Position numbers and translations under genes: made by a program. Source: Devosia insulae DS-56 (GTDB lineage Bacteria > Pseudomonadota > Alphaproteobacteria > Rhizobiales > Devosiaceae). Taken from it: 64,000 nucleotides of DNA. Each line of letters starts with the position of its first letter. Position 1 is the first letter of the stretch. The stretch is taken from NCBI RefSeq assembly GCF_000970465.2, contig NZ_LAJE02000285.1, positions 1-64,000 of the forward strand, read 5' to 3'. Positions 7,748 through 16,916 of this stretch are shown here, in pieces. A model generated the notes under the pieces. The model was not told the origin of the DNA. It worked only from the letters and a program-made list of their open reading frames with translations, and did not search any database.

Positions 7748-8953
7748 TCAGCCCCAGCTCAGGGGGATCACGTCGACGATCTCGCCCGGCGGCACGCCTG
7801 GCGAATCCTCCGGCACGACGATCAGGGCGTCGGCCAGCGCCAGCGAGGTCGAGTGGCTCGAGTCGGTCTCGAAGATCGGCTCGACCTGCAGGAAGCCGAT
7901 ATCGTTGCGGCTGAGCGTCGCCCGCATGAAGTGCCGGCGCGGCCCGTTCGGCGGCAGGCCGAGCAGGGTGGGGACGCCAATGCGGGGCCAGAACGGATCG
8001 ATGTGGCCGGTGAGCGCCCTGAGCGCCGGCTTCAGGATCACTGTGGCCGTCACCAGCGCCGAGACCGGGTTGCCCGGCAGGCCGAACACCAGCGTCTTGC
8101 CGCGGGTACCGAACATCAACGGCTTGCCTGGCCGCATCCGCAACTTCCAGAAATCCACCTCGACGCCGAGGTCGCGCAGCACTTCCTGGACGTAATCGCG
8201 CTCACCGACGCTGGCGCCGCCAGTGGTGACCAGCATGTCGACGCCCTGGTCGAAGGCGCCGAGCAGAGCTGCCTCGAGCTTATCCTTGTCGTCGGCGACG
8301 ATGCCGAGGTCGTTCACCTGCTCGGCCCAGGGCGCCAGCAGCGGGATCAGCCCATAGCTGTTCGAGGCGATGATCTGGTCCGGCCCGAGCGTCGTGCCCG
8401 GCGCCACCAGTTCGTCGCCGGTCGCCAGCACGGCGATCCGGGGGCGGCGCGTGACAGTGAGGGTCGGGTGGTTGGCTGAAGCGGCGAGGTTCAGCATCGC
8501 GGGGGTCAGCGCCACGCCAGCCGGCAGCAGCTCGGCGCCGCGCTTGAAGTCAAAGCCCTGCTTGCGGACGCTCTGGCCGACCGGCGGGGTCTTTTCGAAG
8601 CTGATCTGGTTGCCCTTGGCCGTGGCTTCTTCCTGCATGATCACTGCATCGGCGCCGATCGGCAGCGGCGCGCCGGTGAAGATGCGAACGCACTGGCCGT
8701 GCTCCATCATGCCGACGAAGCGGGCGCCGGCCTGCGAGGTGCCGGCCAGCTTCAACGGCCGACCGGGAAGCACCTCGGCGGCGCGCACGGCGTAGCCGTC
8801 CATGGCGCTGGCGTCGAACGGCGGCTGGCTGTGCCGCGCCACCAGTGGCTGGGCGAGCACCCGGCGATGCGCGCGGGCCAGCGGCACCGCCTCGCTGCCG
8901 AGCTTCGGGAGCTTGCGGAAGACCCGCTCGATGGCTTCGTCGACCGGCATCAT
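7748..8953 (-). CDS. moeA: Molybdopterin molybdenumtransferase MoeA
   Basis: A 401-aa enzyme that inserts molybdate into adenylylated molybdopterin, completing molybdenum cofactor. Family signatures include the N-terminal MDGYAVRA, the central GDELV followed by a TTGGASVGERDYV molybdopterin-binding loop, and the C-terminal GLPGNPVSALV. Length is normal. The ATG at 8953 overlaps the moaC stop by 4 nt (ATGA), so the two Moco genes are translationally coupled at the end of the trp operon. In many alphaproteobacteria lexA comes next; here the next gene is the CueR-like regulator. Confidence 0.95.
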   Translation of the reverse strand: MMPVDEAIERVFRKLPKLGSEAVPLARAHRRVLAQPLVARHSQPPFDASAMDGYAVRAAEVLPGRPLKLAGTSQAGARFVGMMEHGQCVRIFTGAPLPIGADAVIMQEEATAKGNQISFEKTPPVGQSVRKQGFDFKRGAELLPAGVALTPAMLNLAASANHPTLTVTRRPRIAVLATGDELVAPGTTLGPDQIIASNSYGLIPLLAPWAEQVNDLGIVADDKDKLEAALLGAFDQGVDMLVTTGGASVGERDYVQEVLRDLGVEVDFWKLRMRPGKPLMFGTRGKTLVFGLPGNPVSALVTATVILKPALRALTGHIDPFWPRIGVPTLLGLPPNGPRRHFMRATLSRNDIGFLQVEPIFETDSSHSTSLALADALIVVPEDSPGVPPGEIVDVIPLSWG

Positions 8954-9414
8954 CGGTGGAAATCACCCGACTTGCCGCCCGACTTCTCTTCGAGCTGGAT
9001 GGAGGTCACCCGCATGGCGCGGTCGTGCGACTTGGCCATGTCGTAGAGGGTCAGCGCGGCGACCGAAGCCGCCGTCATCGCTTCCATCTCGACGCCGGTC
9101 TGCGCCGTCGTCTCTGCCGTCGCCGTCACCAGCAGGGCAGGGCCATCAGCTTCGATCTGGACGGTTATGCTGGTGAGCGGGATCGGGTGGCAGAGCGGGA
9201 TCAACTCGGAGGTCTTCTTCGCCGCCATGATGCCGGCGATGCGAGCTACCGCCAGCGCATCGCCCTTCTTCAGCTCGCCGCCGAGGATCAGCGCCACCGT
9301 CTCGGGCTTGGCTTCCAGCCGCGCTGTCGCCACCGCCCGGCGGTGCGTCACGGCCTTGTCGCCGATATCGACGATATGCGCTTCCCCCCGCTGGTTGAGG
9401 TGGGTGAGCGCCAT
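8950..9414 (-). CDS. moaC: Cyclic pyranopterin monophosphate synthase MoaC
   Basis: A 154-aa enzyme of the first stage of molybdenum cofactor synthesis; it converts 3',8-cyclo-GTP (made by MoaA) to cyclic pyranopterin monophosphate. Active-site blocks are present: LIPLCHPIPL with the conserved His, and GVEMEAMTAASVAALTLYDM followed by AKSHDR. The start is the ATG at 9414, whose A overlaps the TrpC stop (TGATG). A longer upstream reading frame runs antisense-like through trpC and is not coding. The neighbours are trpC upstream and moeA downstream. Confidence 0.95.
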   Translation of the reverse strand: MALTHLNQRGEAHIVDIGDKAVTHRRAVATARLEAKPETVALILGGELKKGDALAVARIAGIMAAKKTSELIPLCHPIPLTSITVQIEADGPALLVTATAETTAQTGVEMEAMTAASVAALTLYDMAKSHDRAMRVTSIQLEEKSGGKSGDFHR

Positions 9415-10205
9415 CAGCCGTGCAGCAGCTTGATGGTTGCGGCGGTGACGTCGTCCTGGCGCATCAGGCTCTCGCCGACGAGGAAGGTGCCGATGCCGGC
9501 ATGCTCGAGCTTCACCAGGTCGGCATGGGTATTGACGCCGCTCTCCGACACCAGGTGCACGCCCTGCGGCACGCCGCCGGCAAGCGTGACCGAGGTGTTG
9601 AGCGTCGTCTCGAAGGTGCGGAGGTTCCGGTTGTTGATGCCGATGAACTCGGCATTCAGCCCTAGCGCCCGGTCTAGTTCGATCTGGTCGTGCACTTCGA
9701 CCAGCGCATCCATCCGCCACTCCTCGGCAGCGTCGAGGAGGTAGCGCGCCGTATCGTCGTTGACCGCGGCGAGGATGATCAGGATGCAGTCGGCGCCCCA
9801 GGCGCGGCTCTCGGCCACCTGGTAGGTCTCGAACAGGAAGTCCTTGCGCAGCACCGGGAGCTTGGTGGCGTTGCGGGCCTCGATCAGGTAGCCCGGCGCG
9901 CCCTGGAAGCTGGGGCGGTCGGTGAGCACGGAGAGGCACGAGGCCCCACCCAGTTCATAGGCCCGGGCGATCTCGGCCGGGTTGAAGTCAGGGCGGATCA
10001 GGCCCTTGGAGGGGCTCGCCTTCTTCACCTCGGCGATCAGCGCGAACTGGTTGTCGGCCCGCTTCTTCTTCAGCGCCGAGAGGAAGCGCCGTACCGGAGG
10101 CGCGTCGTGCGCTTCGGCGACCACCTCGTTCCAGGGGCGGAGGGTTTTCGCCGCGGCGATTTCCTCGCGTTTATAGACTTCGATCTGGGAGAGGATGTCG
10201 GACAT
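9414..10205 (-). CDS. trpC: Indole-3-glycerol phosphate synthase
   Basis: A 263-aa TIM-barrel enzyme for the fourth step of tryptophan synthesis (CdRP to indole-3-glycerol phosphate). Recognisable blocks are [15 protein letters not shown] with the catalytic lysines, [36 protein letters not shown] and [13 protein letters not shown]. It is monofunctional; TrpF is not fused, as usual in alphaproteobacteria. It sits 3 nt after trpD and overlaps moaC by one base, which places it in the trpGDC-moaCA operon. Confidence 0.96.
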   Translation of the reverse strand: MSDILSQIEVYKREEIAAAKTLRPWNEVVAEAHDAPPVRRFLSALKKKRADNQFALIAEVKKASPSKGLIRPDFNPAEIARAYELGGASCLSVLTDRPSFQGAPGYLIEARNATKLPVLRKDFLFETYQVAESRAWGADCILIILAAVNDDTARYLLDAAEEWRMDALVEVHDQIELDRALGLNAEFIGINNRNLRTFETTLNTSVTLAGGVPQGVHLVSESGVNTHADLVKLEHAGIGTFLVGESLMRQDDVTAATIKLLHG

Positions 10206-10208
10206 GGG

Positions 10209-11228
10209 TCAGCTGTTCGATACGGAAATGAGTTTGTCGAGGGTAGCTTTGGCGCGGCCGGAATCGATCTCGCGGGCCGCAAGGTCGGCGCCCAGCTTCA
10301 GGGTGTCGGTCCGGCCGGCGACGATGAAGGCGGCAGCGGCGTTGAGCAGCACGATATCGCGATAGGGGTCTTTCACCCCATCCAGCAGCCCGCGCAGCCG
10401 CGAGGCGTTGTAGGCCGGGTCGGCGCCCTTGAGATCAGCCATGCTGGCGCGCGGCAGGCCGGCGTCCTCCGGGGTGATCTCGAAGCTGCGCAGGTCCCCG
10501 CCCTTGATCGAGGCAACGAAGCTCGGGCCGGTGGTCGACAACTCGTCGAGCCCATCGGCGCCATGCACGACCCAGGCCGAAATGGCGCGGTTGGCGAGCA
10601 GCGCCGCCGCGACCGGTTCGACCCACTTCTTGTCGTAGACACCCAGGACGTAGCGGCGCGCGCCGGCCGGGTTCGACTGGGGCCCGAGGAGGTTGAACAT
10701 GGTGCGGGTGCCCATTTCCATGCGGGCGGGGCCGACATGCTTCATCGCCGGATGGTGTGCCGGAGCGAACATGAAGCCGATGCCGGCGTCGCGAATGCAC
10801 TGGCTGATCTTGTCCGGCCCGATATCGATCTTGATGCCGAGCGCCTGCAGCACGTCGGAGGCGCCGGAGTTCGAGCTCAGCGCCCGGTTGCCGTGCTTGG
10901 CCACCGGGATACCGGCGGCTGCGGCAACGATCGAGGTCGCGGTGGAAATGTTGAGGGTTTTCGCGCCATCGCCGCCGGTGCCGACGATATCGATGACGCT
11001 GTCGGGCGCGTCGATCGTCACCGGCACCATCTTGGCGCGGAGAATGGAGACCGCGGCGGCGATCTCGCCGACCGTCTCGCCTTTCACCCGCATGCCCATC
11101 AGGAAGGCGCCGATCTGGCTGGGCGTCGCTTCGCCGTCCATGATCGTGGTCATCACGGTGCGCATCTCTTCGCCGGTCAGATCCTGGCGCGCTGCGATCT
11201 TGTTGAGAGCTCCCTTGATGTCCATCAC
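10209..11228 (-). CDS. trpD: Anthranilate phosphoribosyltransferase
   Basis: A 339-aa enzyme that joins anthranilate to PRPP, the second committed step of tryptophan synthesis. The PRPP-binding GTGGDGAKTLNIST and KHGNRALSSNSGASD motifs are present, as is the C-terminal AAAFIVAG segment. Length is typical for a stand-alone TrpD that is not fused to TrpG. The ATG overlaps the trpG stop by 4 nt (ATGA), and trpC follows 3 nt later, so trpG, trpD and trpC should be made together. Confidence 0.96.
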   Translation of the reverse strand: MMDIKGALNKIAARQDLTGEEMRTVMTTIMDGEATPSQIGAFLMGMRVKGETVGEIAAAVSILRAKMVPVTIDAPDSVIDIVGTGGDGAKTLNISTATSIVAAAAGIPVAKHGNRALSSNSGASDVLQALGIKIDIGPDKISQCIRDAGIGFMFAPAHHPAMKHVGPARMEMGTRTMFNLLGPQSNPAGARRYVLGVYDKKWVEPVAAALLANRAISAWVVHGADGLDELSTTGPSFVASIKGGDLRSFEITPEDAGLPRASMADLKGADPAYNASRLRGLLDGVKDPYRDIVLLNAAAAFIVAGRTDTLKLGADLAAREIDSGRAKATLDKLISVSNS

Positions 11229-11821
11229 GCGGCCTTCCTGAGGTTGAAGTCGCGGGCGAGATTGAGGAAGTTCTGCAGAATCGCGTGCCCGTTTTCCGAC
11301 GCGATGCTCTCAGGGTGGAACTGCACGCCGTGGCTCGGGTAATTGCGGTGCTGCATGCCCATGATCAGCCCGTCATCGCTGGAGGCGGTGACCTCCAGCA
11401 CATCCGGCAGGCTCTGCGGCCTGACGATCAGCGAGTGGTAGCGCGTCGCCTCGAAGCCGGAGTTCAGCCCGCGGAACAGGCCCTTGCCGCTGTGATTGAT
11501 CTTGGAGGTCTTGCCGTGCATCAGGTGCGGCGCACGGATCACCTCGCCGCCCATCGCCTGGCCGAGTGCCTGGTGGCCGAGGCACACCCCCAGAATTGGC
11601 GTCGTCGGAGCAAAGCGCTCGATCAGGCTGAGGCAGATGCCAGCCGTATCGGGGGTCGCCGGGCCCGGCGACAGCACGATGGCTTCGGGGGCAATCGCTG
11701 CGACCTGATCGAGCGTGATCTTGTCGTTGCGCCACACCTCGGACTCGCCGCCCAGTTCGCCCAGGAAGTGAACGAGGTTGTAGGTAAAGCTGTCGTAGTT
11801 ATCGATGACGAGGAGTTTCAT
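11225..11821 (-). CDS. trpG: Anthranilate synthase component II (glutamine amidotransferase)
   Basis: A 198-aa amidotransferase that supplies ammonia from glutamine to TrpE. The class I GATase residues are visible: nucleophile C80 in GVCLGHQALG, and the His-Glu pair in VQFHPES near residue 170. I use the ATG at 11821 (MKLLVIDNYDSF), the standard N-terminus; an upstream in-frame ATG at 11854 would add an unsupported 11-residue extension. It is separate from trpE, unlike the fused trpEG of Rhizobium and Sinorhizobium. It is also separated from trpE by a 168-nt spacer that contains a REP-like repeat pair. Confidence 0.95.
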   Translation of the reverse strand: MKLLVIDNYDSFTYNLVHFLGELGGESEVWRNDKITLDQVAAIAPEAIVLSPGPATPDTAGICLSLIERFAPTTPILGVCLGHQALGQAMGGEVIRAPHLMHGKTSKINHSGKGLFRGLNSGFEATRYHSLIVRPQSLPDVLEVTASSDDGLIMGMQHRNYPSHGVQFHPESIASENGHAILQNFLNLARDFNLRKAA

Positions 11822-11852
11822 TCGGCCACTTGCTCCCTGTAGCCCTTCTATC

Positions 11853-11938
11853 ACCGGGTCTTTCCCGCGAAAGCGGGAATCTCCGTTTTCGATGCCAGCC
11901 TCGGACCCGGTAAACAGAGGTTCCCGCTTTCGCGGGAA
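11853..11938. repeat. Inverted pair of REP-like palindromes between trpE and trpG
   Basis: Two copies of a palindrome with arms TTCCCGC/GCGGGAA and loops GAAA and TTTC (11862-11879 and 11921-11938) face each other. The outer arms ACCGGGTC (11853-11860) and GACCCGGT (11904-11911) add a further helix. The second copy reads as the reverse complement of the first over about 28 nt with a few differences. Such GCGAAAGC palindromes are widespread REP-like elements. Here they could also attenuate transcription from trpE into trpG. Confidence 0.75.
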
Positions 11939-11989
11939 TGACTCAGTAGTGGCGGCACCTACCGACCGAGCTCCGCCATCGTAGAGTGC

Positions 11990-13501
11990 TCATTGGCCCA
12001 CCCGCGCTTCGCCGGCATAGCGGAGCGCCTCCTCTGCGGCGCTGAACAGGGCGCGGGCCTTGTTCTCGCATTCGAGCTGCTCGAGTTCGGCCTTGCTGTC
12101 GGCGACGATACCGGCGCCGGCCTGTACGTAGATCTTGCCGTTCGAGACGATCGCGGTGCGCAGCACGATGCAGGTGTCCATGGTGCCATCGGCGCCGAAA
12201 TAGCCGACGCAGCCGCCATAGATGCCGCGACGCGATTTCTCGAGCTCGTCGATGATCTCCATCGCCCGCACTTTCGGCGCTCCCGAGACGGTGCCGGCCG
12301 GAAAACCGGCGGCCAGCGCGTCGACGAAATCGTATTTCGGATCGAGGTCGCCCACCACGTTCGAGACGATGTGCATGACGTGCGAGTAGTACTCGAGGAA
12401 GAACTTGTCGGTAACCTCGACGCTACCGATCTTGGCCACCCGGCCGACGTCGTTGCGGCCGAGGTCGAGCAGCATCAGGTGCTCGGCCAATTCCTTGGGG
12501 TCGCTCAGCAGCTCGTCCGCCAGTTCCTTGTCGCGCGTCGGCGTGGCGCCGCGCTTGCGGGTGCCGGCGATGGGGCGGATGTTGACTTTGCCGTCCTGTA
12601 CCTTGACCAGGATTTCCGGGCTCGACCCCGCCACGGCGAAATCGCCGAAATCCAGCATATACATGTAGGGCGAAGGGTTGGTGCGGCGCAGCGCCCGATA
12701 GAGCGCGGTGGGCGGCAGGGTGAACTCGGCTTCGAAGCGCTGGCTCAACACCACCTGGAAGATGTCGCCGGCCCGGATGTACTCCTTGGCGTCCTCGACC
12801 ATGCGGGCATACTGCTCGACGCTGGTGTTGGACTTCACCGCGATGGAGTCGATATCGGGCGGCGTCGAGGTGTAGGGCAGGGTGCGCCCCATGCGGCCCA
12901 CGGCGTCGTCGATGCGGCTCTGCGCGCCTTCCCAGGCCTGCCTGGCGGTCACGCCCGGGCGGATGTAGACCGGCGCGGTGAGATAGAGTTCGTCCTTCAG
13001 CGTATCGAACACGGCGAGCACCGTCGGCCGCATCAGGATCGCCTCGGGGAAACCCAGCGGGTCCTCGTGGCGGTCGGGCAGCACCTCCATCAGGCGCACC
13101 ATGTCGTAGCCGAGATAGCCGTAGATACCCGCGGCAGTGGATGGCAGCCCGGGCGGCACCTCGGCCTGGCTTTCGGCGACCAGGGCGCGCAGCACGTCGA
13201 GCGGCGGCTCGCTGACCGGCGTGAAGGCGTCGGGCGTCAGGCCGGCATTGCGATTGATGCTCGCCTGGCCCCGCTCGACCTTGAGGATGATGTCCGGATC
13301 GAAGCCGATCATCGAATAGCGCCCGACCGTGGCGCCATCCTGCACGCTCTCGAGCAGGAAGGTGTTCTTCCGCCCCTCGGCGAGCTTCAGGTAGGCGCCG
13401 ATCGGCGTTTCCAGATCGGCGACGACGCGCCGGAAGACGATCTGGGCGCGGCCGGCTTCGTATCCGGCCGCGAAGGCGCCGTACTGGTCGTCAGCGGTCA
13501 T
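11990..13501 (-). CDS. trpE: Anthranilate synthase component I
   Basis: A 503-aa chorismate-using subunit of anthranilate synthase; it works with TrpG. The N-terminal LLES motif (in NTFLLESVQDG), part of the tryptophan feedback site, is intact, so allosteric inhibition is expected. The catalytic C-terminal half shows PEILVKVQDGKVNIRPIAGT and DLGRNDVGRVAKIGSV blocks, and GFPAGTVSGAPKVRAMEII. The ATG overlaps the ppiD stop by 4 nt. No leader peptide with tryptophan codons is visible upstream because ppiD directly abuts it. Confidence 0.96.
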   Translation of the reverse strand: MTADDQYGAFAAGYEAGRAQIVFRRVVADLETPIGAYLKLAEGRKNTFLLESVQDGATVGRYSMIGFDPDIILKVERGQASINRNAGLTPDAFTPVSEPPLDVLRALVAESQAEVPPGLPSTAAGIYGYLGYDMVRLMEVLPDRHEDPLGFPEAILMRPTVLAVFDTLKDELYLTAPVYIRPGVTARQAWEGAQSRIDDAVGRMGRTLPYTSTPPDIDSIAVKSNTSVEQYARMVEDAKEYIRAGDIFQVVLSQRFEAEFTLPPTALYRALRRTNPSPYMYMLDFGDFAVAGSSPEILVKVQDGKVNIRPIAGTRKRGATPTRDKELADELLSDPKELAEHLMLLDLGRNDVGRVAKIGSVEVTDKFFLEYYSHVMHIVSNVVGDLDPKYDFVDALAAGFPAGTVSGAPKVRAMEIIDELEKSRRGIYGGCVGYFGADGTMDTCIVLRTAIVSNGKIYVQAGAGIVADSKAELEQLECENKARALFSAAEEALRYAGEARVGQ

Positions 13502-15372
13502 TGCAGGGCGCCGGTATCGGTAAGCTGATTGAGCACCTGTTCGTTGATCCTGAGGCCGGCTTCCGACTTCAGGCCGGTCAGCAGATCGTTGTAGAGCGCA
13601 TCACGGCTCGACTCTTCGACGAACTTCTTGATCTCGGCCGTCTGGTCGGTGGTGCCCTGGTTCACTTCGACCACCTGGAACACCACGTGGTCACCGTCGC
13701 CGTTCACCGCCGAGCCGAAATGCGTCGGGCCGCCGTTGAATATCTCGTTGGCGACAGTCTGGTTGAGCACGGTGGTGCCGTCGCCGGCGCGCTTCAGCGG
13801 CTGGCTGAGGATCGGGAACTGGCCGATGCTGCCGGCGACGTCGGCAAATGCCGAGCCGGCCTTCACCTGCTCGAGGAGCTTGGTCACTTCGGCGGCAACG
13901 GCCTCGTCGGTCTTGGCGTTGGTCCACGCAGTGATCACCGCATCGCGGACCTCTTCGAGCGTCTGGTCGCGCGCCTCATCGACCTGCTTGAGATCGAACC
14001 AGACGTTACGGGTCGAGCTCAGCTGGATGGTCGGCGCGAGGTTGCCCTGTTCCGCCTTGAACACGGCGGTGGCGATGCGCTGCGCGGCGTCGGCACCGAC
14101 ATCGGGGTCGTTGGCGAGCTCGGTGCCGGATTCGGTCAGCGGGATGGTCACGGTCTTGAGGCCGAAGCGCTCGGCGATCTCGGGCAGCGGCTTGAAGGCG
14201 GCGCGCAACTCTTCGATCTGGTCGAGCACGTCGGTATATTCATTGCGGGCCTGAGTGAGCGCCAATTGTTTGGCGATATCGGCCTTGGCGTCCTCGAGGC
14301 TGACCACGCCGCCCAGCTCGATCGCCGATACGGTGACGGCGCGCTTCGAGCCGATGCCTTCGATGATGACGTAGTCGTTCAGCGCCAGCCCGAATGCGGC
14401 GTCGGCGAGGCTACTGTCGGTGATCTCAGCTTTGCTGAGGTTGCCCAGATCCTGGGCGGTGGCGCCGCTGGCGGTGAGCACGTCGGCGAATGGCGTGCCG
14501 GCAGCCTTGCCGTCGGTGAAGGCCTTCTCGAGCTCAGGCGTGTTGAGCACCACCTGCTTGACGGTGCGCCGCTCGATCTTCACCCGGCTGTCCTTGGTGC
14601 GCTCGTATTCGGCGGCGATCTCTTCATCCGAGATCGTCTTGGTGGCGGCGATCGCCTCGGGCGACAGCGCCAGCAGTTCGATCGTGCGGGTCGCCCTGGT
14701 GCGGAAGCTGGCCTGGTTGTCCTTGAGATAGGTCGCCAGCTCTTCTTCCGTCGGCTCGGCAACCGGGGGGAGGGCCTGGGCGTTCAGCACGAAGTAGTCG
14801 ACCGTGCGGGTGTCGCCCGAAAAGCGGGTCAACAGGTCGGTTGCGGTAGCGGGCGCCGGCGCACCGGAGAGCAGGCCGCTCACCAGTTGCTGGCGGCGCG
14901 CTGCCTTGGTCTGGAGGTCGAAATACTCAGCTTCGGTAAAGCCATTCTGCTGCAGCACGCGCAGGAAGTTGCTGCGATCGAACGCACCGAGTGCGCTCGA
15001 AAAGCTCGGGTCCTCAGCCAGCATCTTGCCGAGGCGATCCTCGGAGACGCCGAGACCGAGGTCTTCGCCGAGCTTGTTGACGGCGGCCTCGCCGGCAAGC
15101 CGGTCGAGCACCGCACCCGGCACGCCGAAGGCGTTGGCTTCCTCGACCGTTGGCACGCGGCCGATCTGCTGGGCGACGGCATTGATCTGGGTATTGTAGG
15201 CGCGCTGATAGTCGCGCACCGAAATATCCTGTCCGGCGACGGTGGCGACGGTGTTCGTGCCGAAGCCGGTAATGACGTTCGAAATACCGAACCCCGCCAG
15301 GCCGACAATCAGAAAGGCGCCGAGAATCTTGCCAAACCAGGTCTTGGTCAGGTGGCGAAAGCTATCGAGCAT
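13498..15372 (-). CDS. ppiD: PpiD-type periplasmic chaperone / SurA N-terminal domain protein
   Basis: A 624-aa membrane-anchored folding factor at the periplasmic side of the Sec translocon. A short cytoplasmic N-terminus is followed by one membrane helix (about residues 15-35, GKILGAFLIVGLAGFGIS), a SurA-like helical region (VAGQDISVRDYQRAYN...), and a central parvulin-like area with a low-conservation PPIase fold. Length matches PpiD. It is the first gene of the minus-strand run into trpE, with a 4-nt overlap, an arrangement seen in other alphaproteobacteria. It is divergent from tpiA and secG, so two parts of the export machinery are neighbours. Confidence 0.88.
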   Translation of the reverse strand: MLDSFRHLTKTWFGKILGAFLIVGLAGFGISNVITGFGTNTVATVAGQDISVRDYQRAYNTQINAVAQQIGRVPTVEEANAFGVPGAVLDRLAGEAAVNKLGEDLGLGVSEDRLGKMLAEDPSFSSALGAFDRSNFLRVLQQNGFTEAEYFDLQTKAARRQQLVSGLLSGAPAPATATDLLTRFSGDTRTVDYFVLNAQALPPVAEPTEEELATYLKDNQASFRTRATRTIELLALSPEAIAATKTISDEEIAAEYERTKDSRVKIERRTVKQVVLNTPELEKAFTDGKAAGTPFADVLTASGATAQDLGNLSKAEITDSSLADAAFGLALNDYVIIEGIGSKRAVTVSAIELGGVVSLEDAKADIAKQLALTQARNEYTDVLDQIEELRAAFKPLPEIAERFGLKTVTIPLTESGTELANDPDVGADAAQRIATAVFKAEQGNLAPTIQLSSTRNVWFDLKQVDEARDQTLEEVRDAVITAWTNAKTDEAVAAEVTKLLEQVKAGSAFADVAGSIGQFPILSQPLKRAGDGTTVLNQTVANEIFNGGPTHFGSAVNGDGDHVVFQVVEVNQGTTDQTAEIKKFVEESSRDALYNDLLTGLKSEAGLRINEQVLNQLTDTGALQ

Positions 15373-15505
15373 CGAGACAAATCCAACAACAGCCGCCTCC
15401 CCGGCGGGCGGCGGATACTAGACAGGGTCGAGTTTGTGCCGCAAGGCACATCGGGACGGGGGTTATGGGAAACTCCCGCAATAGGCAAGTAGAAGGAGCG
15501 TCAAG

Positions 15506-16261
15506 GTGACGGCAGAGATAACGCCGCTGATCGCGGGCAACTGGAAGATGAACGGCACCACGGCCTCCCTGGGGGAGGTGCAGAAGCTCGCGGCGCTGCT
15601 CGCCAATGGCGGCGGACCGCGGGGCACGGTGGTGCTCTGTCCGCCTGCCACGCTGCTCGAGCGGCTCAACGACCTGGCCTCTCCCGCCGGCATCGTCACC
15701 GGTGGACAGGACTGCCATTCGGCCGCCAGCGGCGCCCATACCGGCGATATCAGCGCGCAGATGCTGGCCGATGCCGGGGCGCAATACGTGATCGTCGGCC
15801 ATTCGGAACGCCGCACTAACCACGGCGAAACCGATGCGCTGGTGCAGCAGAAGGCACTTGCGGCGCACGCCTCTGGGCTCGTGCCGATCATCTGCGTCGG
15901 CGAAACCGAGGCCGAGCGCGATGCCGGCGGCGCCGTTGCTGTCGTTATCGGGCAGCTCGAAGGCTCGGTGCCGGACGACTGGTCGGGTCACGACATCGTC
16001 ATCGCCTATGAGCCGGTGTGGGCCATCGGCACCGGGCGCACGCCCACCTCCGCCGACATCGCCGAGATGCACAATGCCATCCGCGAGCAGCTGAAATCCC
16101 GCTTCGGCGAACGTGGCGCGGCCGTACGCATCCTCTATGGCGGCTCGATGAAGCCATCGAATGCCAGCGAGATTCTGCGCATCGCCAACGTCAATGGCGG
16201 GTTGGTCGGCGGGGCAAGCCTCTTGGCAAACGACTTCCACGCCATTATCTCCGCCCTCTAG
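15506..16261 (+). CDS. tpiA: Triosephosphate isomerase
   Basis: A 251-aa glycolytic enzyme interconverting dihydroxyacetone phosphate and glyceraldehyde 3-phosphate. All catalytic elements are present: substrate-binding N12 and K14 in GNWKMNG, the electrophilic His in [10 protein letters not shown] (about residue 97), the general base Glu in [15 protein letters not shown] (about 168), and LYGGSMKP with GLVGGASL at the phosphate site. The start is GTG at 15506, preceded by an excellent SD (AAGGAG) 7-8 nt upstream. It is divergent from ppiD and followed by secG, 104 nt downstream. Confidence 0.97.
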   Translation: MTAEITPLIAGNWKMNGTTASLGEVQKLAALLANGGGPRGTVVLCPPATLLERLNDLASPAGIVTGGQDCHSAASGAHTGDISAQMLADAGAQYVIVGHSERRTNHGETDALVQQKALAAHASGLVPIICVGETEAERDAGGAVAVVIGQLEGSVPDDWSGHDIVIAYEPVWAIGTGRTPTSADIAEMHNAIREQLKSRFGERGAAVRILYGGSMKPSNASEILRIANVNGGLVGGASLLANDFHAIISAL

Positions 16262-16365
16262 AAGACGCATCCGGCGCCGAGCGAAAGGCGGCGGATGGCG
16301 CTGGCATTTGTGTTGGCGCGCGTGTAGAAGGCGCGCCAAACCGATATCGAAAGCCTGAAGGTCCA

Positions 16366-16893
16366 ATGGCCAACGTCCTGATCGTCGCCTACCTCCTGAT
16401 CGTGCTCGCGCTGATTGCAGTGATCCTGCTGCAGCGGTCCGAGGGCGGCGGGCTTGGTATGGGTTCCTCGAACGCCAACGGCCTGATTTCGGTCCGCGGC
16501 TCGGCGAACCTTCTGACCCGCACCACGGCGATCCTCGCGGCGCTGTTCTTTGCTTCGGCCATCGGCCTGACGATTCTCTCCTCGGTTGACCGCGGGACGA
16601 GCTCCATCCTCGATCGCGCCACCCAGGGTGGTGAAGCGGCGCCGACGACCGTGCTCGACGCGCTCGAGCAGCTGCAGCAGCAGACCTCGGGTGATTTGCC
16701 GGTCCCCACCGATACGACCACTGCGCCGGCGCCGGCGACCACCACCACTCCGGCGACCACCACCACTCCGGCGACCACCACCGAGGCGCCGGCAGCCGGT
16801 TCCGACCTGCCAGTGCCCACCGAAACGGCGCCCGCCACCGAAACTCCGGCGGCACCGGCGACGACAGAACAACCAGCGGCGCCCGCCAACTGA
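16366..16893 (+). CDS. secG: Preprotein translocase subunit SecG with long Thr/Pro tail
   Basis: A 175-aa small subunit of the SecYEG channel. The first ~75 residues are typical SecG: helix 1 (VLIVAYLLIVLALIAVILLQ), the conserved RSEGGGLGMG loop, and helix 2 (AILAALFFASAIGLTIL). The remaining ~100 residues form a disordered tail rich in Thr, Pro and Ala, with two copies of DLPVPT(D/E)T and tandem TTTTPA units. Extended tails are known in alphaproteobacterial SecG but this one is long and repetitive. The ATG at 16366 fits the usual MANVL-type start. A strong intrinsic terminator follows. Confidence 0.93.
   Translation: MANVLIVAYLLIVLALIAVILLQRSEGGGLGMGSSNANGLISVRGSANLLTRTTAILAALFFASAIGLTILSSVDRGTSSILDRATQGGEAAPTTVLDALEQLQQQTSGDLPVPTDTTTAPAPATTTTPATTTTPATTTEAPAAGSDLPVPTETAPATETPAAPATTEQPAAPAN
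16737..16784 (+). repeat. 18-bp tandem repeat inside the secG tail
   Basis: The unit GACCACCACCACTCCGGC occurs twice exactly (16737-16754 and 16755-16772) with a partial third copy. It encodes the TTTTPA repeats. Such in-frame repeats can expand or contract without a frameshift. Confidence 0.8.
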
Positions 16894-16916
16894 GGCCGCC
16901 GCGACAGCGAACCGGG

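Noticed and set aside
9690-11342. Long plus-strand open frame opposite trpC and trpD
   Set aside because: Antisense to genes with clear active-site motifs; GC-rich third positions keep stop codons out of the shadow frame.
13501-15492. Long plus-strand open frame opposite ppiD
   Set aside because: No recognisable motifs and compositional shadow of ppiD, whose frame has an anchor helix and family structure.
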